The notes beneath the pieces were generated by a model. The model was not told where the DNA came from. It ran no database searches and saw only the letters and a program-made list of their open reading frames with translations. Positions 1 to 7,085 of a DNA stretch of 45,914 nt are shown piece after piece. The stretch spans positions 1 to 45,914 of the forward strand of contig JAFTQO010000005.1 of the NCBI GenBank assembly GCA_017462735.1. The letters run 5' to 3'. Every line of letters starts with the position of its first letter. The stretch's first letter is position 1. Source of the DNA: Clostridia bacterium (GTDB lineage: Bacteria > Bacillota > Clostridia > Christensenellales > Borkfalkiaceae). The position numbers were made by a program, and so were the translations under genes.

Positions 1-2
1 GC

Positions 3-143
3 CAAGGCGACAACGTAGGAGAGATTCCTACCTCCATGTTGGACGACTCTATGTACGTTACAGATGGCGCAGGAGGGTATTTCCTGTCTTTCCGTGTCGG
101 TGGTGCGTCAACAATTCGTATCGACAACGTCGTAGGGAAATAA
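3..143 (+). CDS. C-terminal end of a protein cut by the window edge
   Basis: An open frame enters from the left edge and ends at TAA 141-143, giving 46 residues that finish STIRIDNVVGK. The short alternating hydrophobic and polar stretches (GYFLSFRVGG, STIRIDNVV) look like the last beta strands of a jelly-roll, carbohydrate-binding-like domain of a secreted protein, but this is only a resemblance. A strong hairpin terminator follows 8 bases after the stop. No function can be given from this fragment. Confidence 0.6.
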   Translation, partial: QGDNVGEIPTSMLDDSMYVTDGAGGYFLSFRVGGASTIRIDNVVGK

Positions 144-150
144 GAAAACA

Positions 151-184
151 AAAAAACGGGCTGAATTATCAGTCCGTTTTTTAT
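151..184. terminator. Bidirectional rho-independent terminator
   Basis: Arms CGGGCTGA and TCAGTCCG (one G-T pair) around a 4-base loop, with an A run on the left and a T run on the right. It can therefore end both the plus-strand partial gene and the minus-strand gene that stops at 232. Confidence 0.85.
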
Positions 185-231
185 TGTTTGCAATAGGATA
201 CGAGGGGTAGTGCTTTTTTGCCCTTATGAAA

Positions 232-1182
232 TTAAAATTGTAAGCCGACGATTTGATTGGCGAAGAAGAGTTTACCGAAAATATATTTATTGGAGGCGCT
301 TTCCGTCAAAGTGATAACTTTGCCGTCCATATAGTCCAATCCTTCCGCCATAGCAGGGCCTTTTACGTCTCGTTTGCAGTCGCCTAAATAATACACGGAC
401 GTACCGTTAAACGTCTCTCCGCTTTCGTATGCGTCTGCTTCCCCGTAGACGTAGTAGTGGCTGTCCGTAAGTCCGTAAGAGGTAGACATGATCATCTTTC
501 CGTCGGGGGTCACACAAAAGCCTTGTACTTTATTGGGGATAGAGTATATCCTGTCGGGGGTTCCTTCGCCCGAAGAAGGGAATGTGGCGATGGCAAATCT
601 TTCGACGATGGCGTGATTGCCGTTGAATTCGTGCCCTTGGATATTGTACTTGCCGCCGTCGTGGAATTCGCCGACGTAGAGATACGTTTCGTCTGCATAG
701 ATAAAGGAAGCGGCGTTGTTGACGGTGACTTTGCTTGCAATCGTTACGCTGCCGCCGTCTTTGGCGGTGAGAATATCGGCAAGAGAGAGGATATGTACGG
801 CGTTGCCGTTTGCGACGTATACGGTATCGCCACAATAAGCGATGCCGCCTGCGTGCCCCGTGAAGTCGTTACCGTTTGTTTTTTTAATCGTCACGTAATA
901 ACTGTTGTCTTGTTTGTCCGTGACGTAAATGCGGCTGGCAGAATCATTCGTCATATACCCGCTGACGAGGATTTTTTCTTCTTCCTCGACGTACGTGATG
1001 CCTTGGCAGACGAAACCGTCGTTTAGCCCAGGATTGTCGCAGACGTCCGTTTTTATCGAGTAATATTCGGCATAGATACCGAACTTGGCAAGGTTAAGGC
1101 CTCCCCAAACGAGTACGAGGAGCCCGATAAGGCTCAAAAGTACGATGAGGGAAATTTTGCCGATTTTCTTCGCTATTTTCAT
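232..1182 (-). CDS. Membrane-anchored beta-propeller-like protein, function unknown
   Basis: 316 residues. The N-terminus has a basic stretch and one hydrophobic segment (about residues 9-30, ISLIVLLSLIGLLVLVWGG), so the rest is probably outside the membrane. The body has repeated short motifs such as GITYVEEEEKILVSGY, GGIAYCGDTVYVANG and GFCVTPDGKMIMSTS. These resemble blades of a WD40/NHL/YncE-type propeller, with a gap-strand-DGK-strand pattern. I do not recognise a named family. The start has an AAAGGA ribosome binding site 8 bases upstream and its own promoter at 1217-1245. The gene lies downstream of the MBL hydrolase on the same strand and ends at a shared terminator. A structural role or a sugar/lactonase-type role are both possible. 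Confidence 0.7.
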   Translation of the reverse strand: MKIAKKIGKISLIVLLSLIGLLVLVWGGLNLAKFGIYAEYYSIKTDVCDNPGLNDGFVCQGITYVEEEEKILVSGYMTNDSASRIYVTDKQDNSYYVTIKKTNGNDFTGHAGGIAYCGDTVYVANGNAVHILSLADILTAKDGGSVTIASKVTVNNAASFIYADETYLYVGEFHDGGKYNIQGHEFNGNHAIVERFAIATFPSSGEGTPDRIYSIPNKVQGFCVTPDGKMIMSTSYGLTDSHYYVYGEADAYESGETFNGTSVYYLGDCKRDVKGPAMAEGLDYMDGKVITLTESASNKYIFGKLFFANQIVGLQF

Positions 1183-1216
1183 AAGAGTGTCCTTTTCATA
1201 AGTTTTTAACGGTACT

Positions 1217-1245
1217 AGTATAGCATAGGCTAGGTTAAAAGTAAA
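1217..1245 (-). promoter_or_regulatory. Sigma-A type promoter for the propeller-like gene
   Basis: Read on the minus strand: TTTACT, 17 bases, TATACT, ending about 35 bases before the start codon. The -35 is weak and the -10 is good. It sits just after the stop codon of the upstream MBL gene, so the gene can be transcribed alone. Confidence 0.5.
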
Positions 1246-1250
1246 GTTTT

Positions 1251-1925
1251 TTATATTTCGATTTCCATACCGTCGTATGCGACGAGTACGTTTTCGTCTT
1301 TCAGGCTTTCTTCCGTTTGTTTTTGACTAGGGTGCAGGGTGCGCGCAAGATGGCTAATACAGAAACGTTTGACGAAGGGGGACAAAGTCTTTTTCATCTC
1401 CAGCACCATATGCAAGTCGTTGTGTTCAAAAATACGTTCGTCGCCGTCGACGAATCCTATCGTGCCGTCTAAGACGGCAAAATCGGGACGGTATTCTACG
1501 ATTTTTCTCCATTCTTCATAGGAAAGCCACGCCCCGTCCAATCCGTAAAACAAGGTCTTTTCGCCGTCGCGGATAAAAAAGTGTACGGCGCGTTTTGCCG
1601 TCCCGTGGTTGGCTTTTACCGCGGTTATCTCATACCTGCCCAGTCTTTTTTGCTTTCCTGCTTTGAGTTTAATTAAACGTGCGCCCGTCTTTTGCAGGGC
1701 TTTAACCGTCTCTTTGCAGTAGTGGTCGGCGTGGCGGTGGGTGTTGAGGATATAGCGGATTTTGCTTTGGTCTTTGTTACAGTCGGCAAGGGCGGAAAGC
1801 GCTTGCGGATTGGGGTCGATTAAAAGGATTTCGTCTATGAGCGCCGACGAGAAGCGACGGCGTTCTCCGTATTCGTTTTCTTGCGTCCAATCTGCTGCGC
1901 CTGTGCCTAAAAACAACAATTTCAT
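1251..1925 (-). CDS. MBL-fold (metallo-beta-lactamase superfamily) hydrolase
   Basis: 224 residues, a usual length for a single-domain MBL-fold protein. The N-terminus MKLLFLGTGAAD is the typical first strand. The metal-binding motif H-x-H-x-D-H is present as THRHADHY (near residue 63). Further ligand candidates are the H in ANHGT, the D in YGLDGAW and the H in ISHLARTLH. The layout resembles PhnP / RNase Z-like phosphodiesterases more than beta-lactamases, but the substrate cannot be read from the sequence. The start has an AAGGAG ribosome binding site 8 bases upstream and a near-consensus promoter. It is divergent from the MFS gene. Confidence 0.85.
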   Translation of the reverse strand: MKLLFLGTGAADWTQENEYGERRRFSSALIDEILLIDPNPQALSALADCNKDQSKIRYILNTHRHADHYCKETVKALQKTGARLIKLKAGKQKRLGRYEITAVKANHGTAKRAVHFFIRDGEKTLFYGLDGAWLSYEEWRKIVEYRPDFAVLDGTIGFVDGDERIFEHNDLHMVLEMKKTLSPFVKRFCISHLARTLHPSQKQTEESLKDENVLVAYDGMEIEI

Positions 1926-1945
1926 CGTGTGACTCCTTTTTTATC

Positions 1946-1974
1946 ATTATAATGAACGCGAGGAGAAAAGTCAA
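1946..1974 (-). promoter_or_regulatory. Sigma-A promoter of the MBL hydrolase gene
   Basis: Minus strand TTGACT, 17 bases, TATAAT (ATTATA at 1946-1951 and AGTCAA at 1969-1974 on the plus strand). Confidence 0.85.
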
Positions 1975-1995
1975 GACGAAAAACTTTCTTTGCTA

Positions 1996-2024
1996 TTGCA
2001 AACGGATAAAAAATATGATATAAT
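1996..2024 (+). promoter_or_regulatory. Sigma-A promoter of the MFS gene
   Basis: TTGCAA (1996-2001), 17 bases, TATAAT (2019-2024), followed by the ribosome binding site AAGGAGAAGG just before ATG 2052. It is about 20 bp from the divergent promoter of the MBL gene, so the two -35 regions are close enough for mutual influence. Confidence 0.8.
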
Positions 2025-2051
2025 ACGGATACTACGCGCAAGGAGAAGGAT

Positions 2052-3392
2052 ATGCAAACGAAGAGTTTTGGAAAGAGAAATTGGTGGATACTTGCTCTGT
2101 TTGGATTGATAGGCCAGATTGCTTGGTCGGTAGAGAATATGTACTTTAACCTGTTCGTGTTCGAGACCATATCCCCCAATCTTAACGCCGTCACGCTGAT
2201 GGTGCAACTGTCGGGCGTAGTGGCGACGGTGGCAACGCTGCTTGCGGGGACTCTGTCCGATAAGACGGGCAATAGGCGCTCGTTTATGGCTTGGGGATAC
2301 GTGATTTGGGGGGTGACGGTAGCGCTGTTCGGTACCCTCAACGTGCAGGGCACGCAAAAGATGTTTTCCCTTGATTTTTCCACGGCGGTAACCGTCACTT
2401 TGGTCGCCGTCGTCGCGGGGGATTGCGTGATGACTTTGTTTGGCTCGACGGCGAACGACGCCGCCTTCAACGCTTGGGTGACGGATAATACGGAAGAAAG
2501 TTTTAGAGGTAGGGTGGAAAGCGTCGTTGCGGTGCTTCCCCTTATTGCGATGCTGATTGTAGCGGGCGGATTTGGGATTTTGGTAGAGGCAGTTGGGTAT
2601 AGGACGCTGTTTTTCCTGCTTGGCGGCGTGATTACCGCCTGTGGGGTTGCGGGGCTTTTCGTCATTAAAGACAGCCCGTCTTTGCAAAAGAAAGGGACGC
2701 TGAAGGACGTCGTATACGGGTTTAAACCGAGCGTCGTCAAGCAAAATCCTTCCTTGTATCTTGCCCTTTGCGTTATGTGCGTGTACGGAGTTGCTTGCCA
2801 AATCTTTATGCCGTACTTGATTATTTATATGAAGACGTATCTCGGTTTTTCCGTGTTAGAATACAGTATCGTCTTTGGTGTGGCAATCGTCCTGGGTGCG
2901 GTGCTTAACCTAATTGTGGGCGGTGTCATCGATAAAATGGATAAGACGAATGCCCTTTACGTTGCGGCGGCGATTATGTCGGCGGGCTTGCTCGGTATGT
3001 ATTTTATGCGCTTTGAAAGTCATCTTGCGACGTTGATTTCGTTTGGTGTGGCTGGGTTCGTGATGATAGCGGGCTACATCTTTTTCTCGGCGGTGCTGGG
3101 GGCAATCGTGAGAGACTATACGCCGGAAAAGGACGCAGGAAAATTGCAAGGGGTGCGGATGATTTTTTACGTGCTGATCCCGATGTTATTGGGGCCGTTG
3201 ATCGGCAACGCGATTAACCAAGCGCGCAATATCCCGTTGCCCAACGCAGGCGCGGACGCGATGACGACTTCTTTTATCCCTGCGCCTGAAATCTTTTTGG
3301 TGGCGGCAATCGTGACTCTTTGTACTGTGGCGCTCATTCCTTTGTTGCAAAAGTCGGTAAAAAAGGCGCGGACAAAGACAGAGGATAATTAA
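2052..3392 (+). CDS. Major facilitator superfamily (MFS) transporter
   Basis: 446 residues with about 12 hydrophobic segments, the length and pattern of an MFS permease. After transmembrane segment 2 there is the MFS loop motif GTLSDKTGNRRSFMAWG (G-x-x-x-D-x-x-G-x-R-R). A cytoplasmic loop of about 30 residues around KDSPSLQKKGTLKDVVYGFKP separates the two six-helix halves, and a second GGVIDKMDKTN motif marks the start of the second half. The substrate is not evident; the family includes sugar and drug exporters. It starts at ATG 2052 with a strong ribosome binding site, is monocistronic and ends at a bidirectional terminator shared with the glycosyltransferase. Confidence 0.9.
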   Translation: MQTKSFGKRNWWILALFGLIGQIAWSVENMYFNLFVFETISPNLNAVTLMVQLSGVVATVATLLAGTLSDKTGNRRSFMAWGYVIWGVTVALFGTLNVQGTQKMFSLDFSTAVTVTLVAVVAGDCVMTLFGSTANDAAFNAWVTDNTEESFRGRVESVVAVLPLIAMLIVAGGFGILVEAVGYRTLFFLLGGVITACGVAGLFVIKDSPSLQKKGTLKDVVYGFKPSVVKQNPSLYLALCVMCVYGVACQIFMPYLIIYMKTYLGFSVLEYSIVFGVAIVLGAVLNLIVGGVIDKMDKTNALYVAAAIMSAGLLGMYFMRFESHLATLISFGVAGFVMIAGYIFFSAVLGAIVRDYTPEKDAGKLQGVRMIFYVLIPMLLGPLIGNAINQARNIPLPNAGADAMTTSFIPAPEIFLVAAIVTLCTVALIPLLQKSVKKARTKTEDN

Positions 3393-3414
3393 CGATAAAC
3401 TGGTTTAGCGAAGT

Positions 3415-3452
3415 AAAAAACACCCGTCCGTTTTCAGCGGACGGGCGTTTTT
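3415..3452. terminator. Bidirectional terminator between convergent genes
   Basis: Arms CCCGTCCG (3423-3430) and CGGACGGG (3438-3445), flanked by an A run on the left and a T run on the right. It serves the MFS gene (+) and the glycosyltransferase gene (-). Confidence 0.9.
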
Positions 3453-3456
3453 ACTT

Positions 3457-4860
3457 TTATTTGCTTGATTTTTTATCTTTGCTCTTTTTTTCTTTCTTTT
3501 GTTTCGCGTCTTTCGAGTGCGCTTCCGCTTGTTGTTTTTGCGCGGCTTCTATTTCTTCCATAGAGATGGTTTCGGTGTGCTGTATAGGGGTCCATTTCAC
3601 TTTCTTGAAAAGGGCGACGAAACAAATAGGGATATACGACGCCATAAAGATGGGAAAAGTAAAGATATAAAGAATCTTTTTAAAAGGATGGGCTAAAATC
3701 CTTTTCCATTCCGTAATGCACGTTAGTAGCGCGATTAGAAGCATCGAGCCGTACAAAGGGAGGAAGGAGAACGCTAAGGATTGTAGGGCAAGTAGGACGT
3801 TGGCTGTGTCTCCCATGCAAGCAGAAATTACCATACAGATGGGCAGGGTAATGGTGGAGATTAAGCCGATGAAGATAGCGGGCATCATACTCGTCAAGAT
3901 ATCCCAACAACTGAAATTGGTGAACGCCGACTTGACTAGCGACCAGCCTTTCATAGCAAACACCTGATAAAAGCCTTTTGCCCATCTTTCTCGTTGTTTC
4001 CAAGATTGCTTGAATTTGGTGGGCTGTTCGTCAAAGAACTCAGCCGTACTGCAATACCCCATTTTCTTACCGGAAAGGGCGTATTCGACGGAGCATTCTA
4101 CGTCCTCCGTCAGGGAGAAGAATTTCCAGTTGTCAAACTCCTTGACGACGTTGGTGCTAATTAAAAAGCCGGTGCCCATCATCGCGCAGGAGTTGTGGAA
4201 AAACATCCGTCCGTTGTTTAAGTGGCGAGAGTCGTGTAAAAACCAGTACGCATAACCGGAGGAAATCCAACTTTCTCCAAAGTTTTTAGAGTTTCGATAG
4301 GAGGAAACCATCTCGTAACCGCTATCAAACGCTTTGTTCATCTCCGTGATATAATTGGACGTTAACAGGTTGTCTGCGTCGACGACGATATAGGCGTCGG
4401 GGACGAGGTGTGCATACTCTTCTTCCGTGTGCAGTTTTGTAAAGAGATAATGGAGGGCAAATCCCTTGCCGATATGCTCTAAGTCGTTTCTTTCCACGAC
4501 GACGCAACCCATTTCCCGACAAACTTTCGCCGTATCGTCCGTACAGTTATCGGCGATGACGAAGATGGTGACAAGTTCCTTTGGATAATCGTTGGCTTGG
4601 ATACTCTTGATAAGGTTGGGCAAAACGTTTTGTTCGTTCCTTGCGGAGACGACGATGCCTATTTTATGTTGCGTAACTTCTGCCTTGGGTTTGATTTTCA
4701 CGTGTACGAAAACGCTGATGATGAGATAAATCACCTGATGAAAGTACATCAAGATGAAAAGTAGGCTGATGATTGCTGTAAACCAATATAGGAATCCTGC
4801 CATAAAATTGGGGAACAAGGGGAAGCCCTTTCCCAGAATTAAATCGAGTAAAAGGTTCAT
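3457..4860 (-). CDS. Processive GT2 family glycosyltransferase, membrane protein
   Basis: 467 residues from ATG 4858-4860. Two N-terminal membrane segments (about 20-55) precede a GT-A catalytic domain: SARNEQNVL (start of the nucleotide-sugar fold), ADNCTDDT, the metal-binding D-A-D at 161-163, TED at 251-253 and the QRERW motif at 289-293 (QxxRW of processive enzymes). Several C-terminal membrane segments and a Lys-rich cytoplasmic tail follow. The family includes hyaluronan, chitin and cellulose synthases and poly-GlcNAc synthase, so it probably makes a surface polysaccharide or glycolipid; the sugar is unknown. In-frame ATGs further upstream exist. The one at 4905 coincides with the predicted transcription start, and the one at 4950 lies upstream of the promoter and can be excluded. 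Confidence 0.88.
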   Translation of the reverse strand: MNLLLDLILGKGFPLFPNFMAGFLYWFTAIISLLFILMYFHQVIYLIISVFVHVKIKPKAEVTQHKIGIVVSARNEQNVLPNLIKSIQANDYPKELVTIFVIADNCTDDTAKVCREMGCVVVERNDLEHIGKGFALHYLFTKLHTEEEYAHLVPDAYIVVDADNLLTSNYITEMNKAFDSGYEMVSSYRNSKNFGESWISSGYAYWFLHDSRHLNNGRMFFHNSCAMMGTGFLISTNVVKEFDNWKFFSLTEDVECSVEYALSGKKMGYCSTAEFFDEQPTKFKQSWKQRERWAKGFYQVFAMKGWSLVKSAFTNFSCWDILTSMMPAIFIGLISTITLPICMVISACMGDTANVLLALQSLAFSFLPLYGSMLLIALLTCITEWKRILAHPFKKILYIFTFPIFMASYIPICFVALFKKVKWTPIQHTETISMEEIEAAQKQQAEAHSKDAKQKKEKKSKDKKSSK

Positions 4861-4888
4861 AAGCGTCTCTTTTGTGTTCTTTTTTTTA

Positions 4889-4903
4889 GATAGCAATGCT
4901 ATC
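4889..4903 (-). promoter_or_regulatory. Perfect palindrome in the 5' UTR of the glycosyltransferase gene
   Basis: Arms GATAGC and GCTATC with a 3-base centre, placed at about +2 to +16 of the predicted transcript. It could be a repressor operator or an RNA hairpin; nothing identifies a binding protein. Confidence 0.45.
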
Positions 4904-4911
4904 ATAAAAAA

Positions 4912-4940
4912 ATTATAGCATTGATTAAAGGGCTTGTCAA
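4912..4940 (-). promoter_or_regulatory. Consensus sigma-A promoter of the glycosyltransferase gene
   Basis: Minus strand TTGACA, 17 bases, TATAAT, a perfect match in both hexamers and spacing. The predicted start of transcription is near 4905. Confidence 0.9.
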
Positions 4941-5029
4941 GAGGTTGCAAGATGAAATTTTTGTGCGCGTGCTTAAAGACTCGATTTGAGGCTTGGCTTG
5001 CGCCAAAGAAAATGGCAATATCCGTGCCC

Positions 5030-5048
5030 GTGGCACGAGTTCAAATCT
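5030..5048 (+). repeat. Inverted 19-base copy of the tRNA-Ser T-arm
   Basis: The bases GTGGCACGAGTTCAAATCT repeat, in the opposite orientation, the variable-arm end and T-arm of the tRNA-Ser gene (complement at 5112-5130). The following bases (CTACCTCCTACA) no longer match the T-stem or acceptor, so this is a fragment and not a second tRNA gene. The rest of 4951-5060 shows no gene. Confidence 0.7.
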
Positions 5049-5060
5049 ACCTCCTACACA

Positions 5061-5097
5061 AAAAAATCCCAACACAGCAAAACTGTCTTGGGATTTT
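5061..5097 (-). terminator. Terminator of the tRNA-Ser gene
   Basis: Read on the minus strand: arms ATCCCAAGACAG and CTGTGTTGGGAT (one mismatch) with a TTTTG loop, followed by a T run. It directly follows the encoded CCA of the tRNA. Confidence 0.85.
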
Positions 5098-5188
5098 TGG
5101 CGCAGAAGACGAGATTTGAACTCGTGCCACCATTACTGATGCTACTCCCTTAGCAGGGGAGCCCCTTGAGCCACTTGGGTACTTCTGC
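5098..5188 (-). tRNA. tRNA-Ser (anticodon GCU)
   Basis: Folded by eye from the minus strand. The acceptor GCAGAAG pairs with CTTCTGC, followed by discriminator G and an encoded CCA (5098-5100). The anticodon arm is CTCCC-CTGCTAA-GGGAG, giving anticodon GCU (reads AGC/AGU). There is a long class II variable arm, as expected for serine, and a T-arm ACGAG-TTCAAAT-CTCGT. It has its own promoter and terminator, so it is a single-gene unit. Confidence 0.95.
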
Positions 5189-5207
5189 ATACCTCAAACG
5201 CTATATT

Positions 5208-5236
5208 ACTATACCACATTTTTTTAAGGTTGTCAA
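5208..5236 (-). promoter_or_regulatory. Promoter of the tRNA-Ser gene
   Basis: Minus strand TTGACA, 17 bases, TATAGT, ending about 20 bases before the mature tRNA 5' end. The remaining bases up to 5380 are AT-rich and show no gene. Confidence 0.8.
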
Positions 5237-5381
5237 AGTTTTTTGCGCTAAAAAATAAAAATGTTTTGCTTTTTTTGGCAAAGGGAACACAAAAAAACGG
5301 TTATTGCAAAAAATTTCGCAAACGTAACATAAAATACAACAAAAAAGTGATATTAAAAATTAAAAAACGGGGTTTACAGCC

Positions 5382-5410
5382 TTGCGAAAAGAAGGAAATT
5401 GTGATAAAAT
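5382..5410 (+). promoter_or_regulatory. Promoter of ppa
   Basis: TTGCGA (5382-5387), 17 bases, TAAAAT (5405-5410), with the ribosome binding site AAGGAG shortly before ATG 5451. Confidence 0.65.
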
Positions 5411-5450
5411 AATACAATCAAAGAAAAAACGGAACTTGTAAGGAGTTTTT

Positions 5451-6005
5451 ATGAATATTTGGCACGATATCAGCAAAGAGAGGATTACGGCGAAAAGTTT
5501 TGAAGCGCTCATCGAAATCCCAAAGGGATGTAAAGCGAAGTACGAGTTGGATAAGGAGACGGGGTTGCTCCGCTTGGATAGGGTGTTGTTCACGTCTACG
5601 GTATATCCTTCTAACTACGGATTTATCCCTCGTACGCTTGCCGACGACGGCGACCCTTTGGACGTTTTGGTGCTCTGTGGCGAGACGATTTATCCTATGA
5701 CGCTCGTTTCCTGTTATCCCATCGGGGTTATCAAGATGATTGACGGAGGGGATTTGGACGAAAAAATCATTGCGATTCCCTTTGGTGACCCGACCTATAA
5801 AAACTATTACGACGTGCACGAATTGCCCACGCACGTCTTTGACGAAATGATGCATTTCTTTGAGGTATATAAGTCTTTGGAGCACAAGCAAACGACGGTG
5901 AAGGAAATTTGCCATCGAGACGAAGCGGTGGACATTATCAACAAATGCGTTGCCGCCTATGAAAAAGAGTTTGGGAAAAAAGCGTCGAAAGGGTGCAAAA
6001 AATAA
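5451..6005 (+). CDS. ppa: Inorganic pyrophosphatase, family I
   Basis: 184 residues, the normal size for the soluble Mg2+-dependent family I enzyme, which hydrolyses pyrophosphate to two phosphates and so pulls biosynthetic reactions forward in the cytoplasm. The signature DGDPLDVLV is present, with active-site regions FEALIEIPKG, YPSNYGFIPRTLADDGDP and the conserved K/E pattern in LDEKIIAIPFGDP. The start has AAGGAG at the right distance. It is monocistronic between its own promoter and terminator. Confidence 0.96.
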   Translation: MNIWHDISKERITAKSFEALIEIPKGCKAKYELDKETGLLRLDRVLFTSTVYPSNYGFIPRTLADDGDPLDVLVLCGETIYPMTLVSCYPIGVIKMIDGGDLDEKIIAIPFGDPTYKNYYDVHELPTHVFDEMMHFFEVYKSLEHKQTTVKEICHRDEAVDIINKCVAAYEKEFGKKASKGCKK

Positions 6006-6039
6006 TCTTTTCGCCAAAAAATTACGCAAAAACAATTAA

Positions 6040-6066
6040 AAATCGCCTATAGGGGCGATTTTTTGT
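6040..6066 (+). terminator. Terminator after ppa
   Basis: Arms AATCGCC and GGCGATT with a TATAGG loop, then a run of T. Confidence 0.85.
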
Positions 6067-6122
6067 TTTTTTAAGTACTATAAAAATATTTTAAAAATAT
6101 TTTATAAAGTATCGGTTAGTTA

Positions 6123-6151
6123 TTGACAAAATTTTTTTACGGGGGTATAAT
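6123..6151 (+). promoter_or_regulatory. Consensus sigma-A promoter of the two-gene membrane module
   Basis: TTGACA (6123-6128), 17 bases, TATAAT (6146-6151). An AT-rich stretch with two AAAAATATTTT repeats lies just upstream (6079-6106) and could act as an UP element. A leader of about 75 bases precedes ATG 6231, which has the ribosome binding site GAGGAGG. Confidence 0.9.
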
Positions 6152-6230
6152 ATATACTAAGTAATAATAGGCGAACTATTTTTATGCGTGCCTGCAGGGA
6201 TAATTTAACGACATACGAGGAGGTTCTCGA

Positions 6231-7085
6231 ATGGATAAGAAAGAAAAAAAAGAGCAGAAAGTGAAAAAAGTCAAAAAGTCGGCAGGGAAGTTGCGCGGCT
6301 TCGTCGGCGTTGCAATTGCGTTCGTATTGATGGCTGGCGTCTATATGTGCGATATGATATCGACGGGTAGAGATCCTTTCTCTTTTGCGACGACGGGCGA
6401 TATCTTTGACAGATTTGATGAAGAAAAGGCGGAAGAGTCCAAAAACGAAACGGCAAAATTCTTCCTCCAAGCCTCCAATTTGTATGCACAAGATAGCGAG
6501 CAGCAATATACCTCTTATACGCTTAACTATCAAACGAACGTTGCGTTGAGCCCTGAATATAACGATTGGACGTATACCAACGCATGGAGAGACGTCACCG
6601 CTGCAGTAGATAAAAATTATACGGTTTGCACCGTTTCTGAAAGATATGCGGAAGGGTTGACCTACAGAAGAGAAGTCGTCGAATACGTTATCTGCAAAAC
6701 GGGTAGCAACGCTGGACAATCGTGGATTCGCAGAGGGTATGCGGATCAAGCGGTTTCCGACGTGGATATTTTAGAAAAAGCCGCTTGGACGCAAGTAAGC
6801 GGAATGCAAATCAACGAGATGTCGGTTGTAGCGGAAATGCTTGACTCTGCCGTGTTCGGAGATTACGATTTCCTCGAAGGGGAATTTGCGTTTACCTCGG
6901 TGATTCACGAAACGGTTGGGTGCGGCACTTTAAAATCGGGCGTGGAACCTAAGATAACCTTTTCGTACGACGCCAAAGGCGAGCGTAAGGAAAGGGCGTA
7001 TCACGAGTGGGTGTGTTCTAGCATTAACGCAACGAAAGCAATCGTTCCTCAATCGTTACTGGATATCATAGGAGATGCGGTATGA
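6231..7085 (+). CDS. Single-pass membrane protein of unknown function
   Basis: 284 residues. A very Lys/Glu-rich cytoplasmic N-terminus (residues 1-20) is followed by one hydrophobic segment (about 23-41, RGFVGVAIAFVLMAGVYMC) and an extracytoplasmic domain of about 240 residues. There is no lipobox and no catalytic motif I recognise. The domain has several Cys residues (for example TVCTV, YVICK, VGCGT, WVCSS), which could form disulfides. The next gene starts inside its last codons (ATGA overlap), so the two proteins are translationally coupled and probably act together. Expression should be strong, given the consensus promoter and ribosome binding site. Confidence 0.75.
   Translation: MDKKEKKEQKVKKVKKSAGKLRGFVGVAIAFVLMAGVYMCDMISTGRDPFSFATTGDIFDRFDEEKAEESKNETAKFFLQASNLYAQDSEQQYTSYTLNYQTNVALSPEYNDWTYTNAWRDVTAAVDKNYTVCTVSERYAEGLTYRREVVEYVICKTGSNAGQSWIRRGYADQAVSDVDILEKAAWTQVSGMQINEMSVVAEMLDSAVFGDYDFLEGEFAFTSVIHETVGCGTLKSGVEPKITFSYDAKGERKERAYHEWVCSSINATKAIVPQSLLDIIGDAV

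Noticed and set aside
5030-5060. Second tRNA gene on the plus strand
   Set aside because: Only the T-arm half is present; the T-stem and acceptor do not pair.
6184-6264. Short upstream frame overlapping the start of the 6231 gene
   Set aside because: It has no ribosome binding site and overlaps the real start out of frame.
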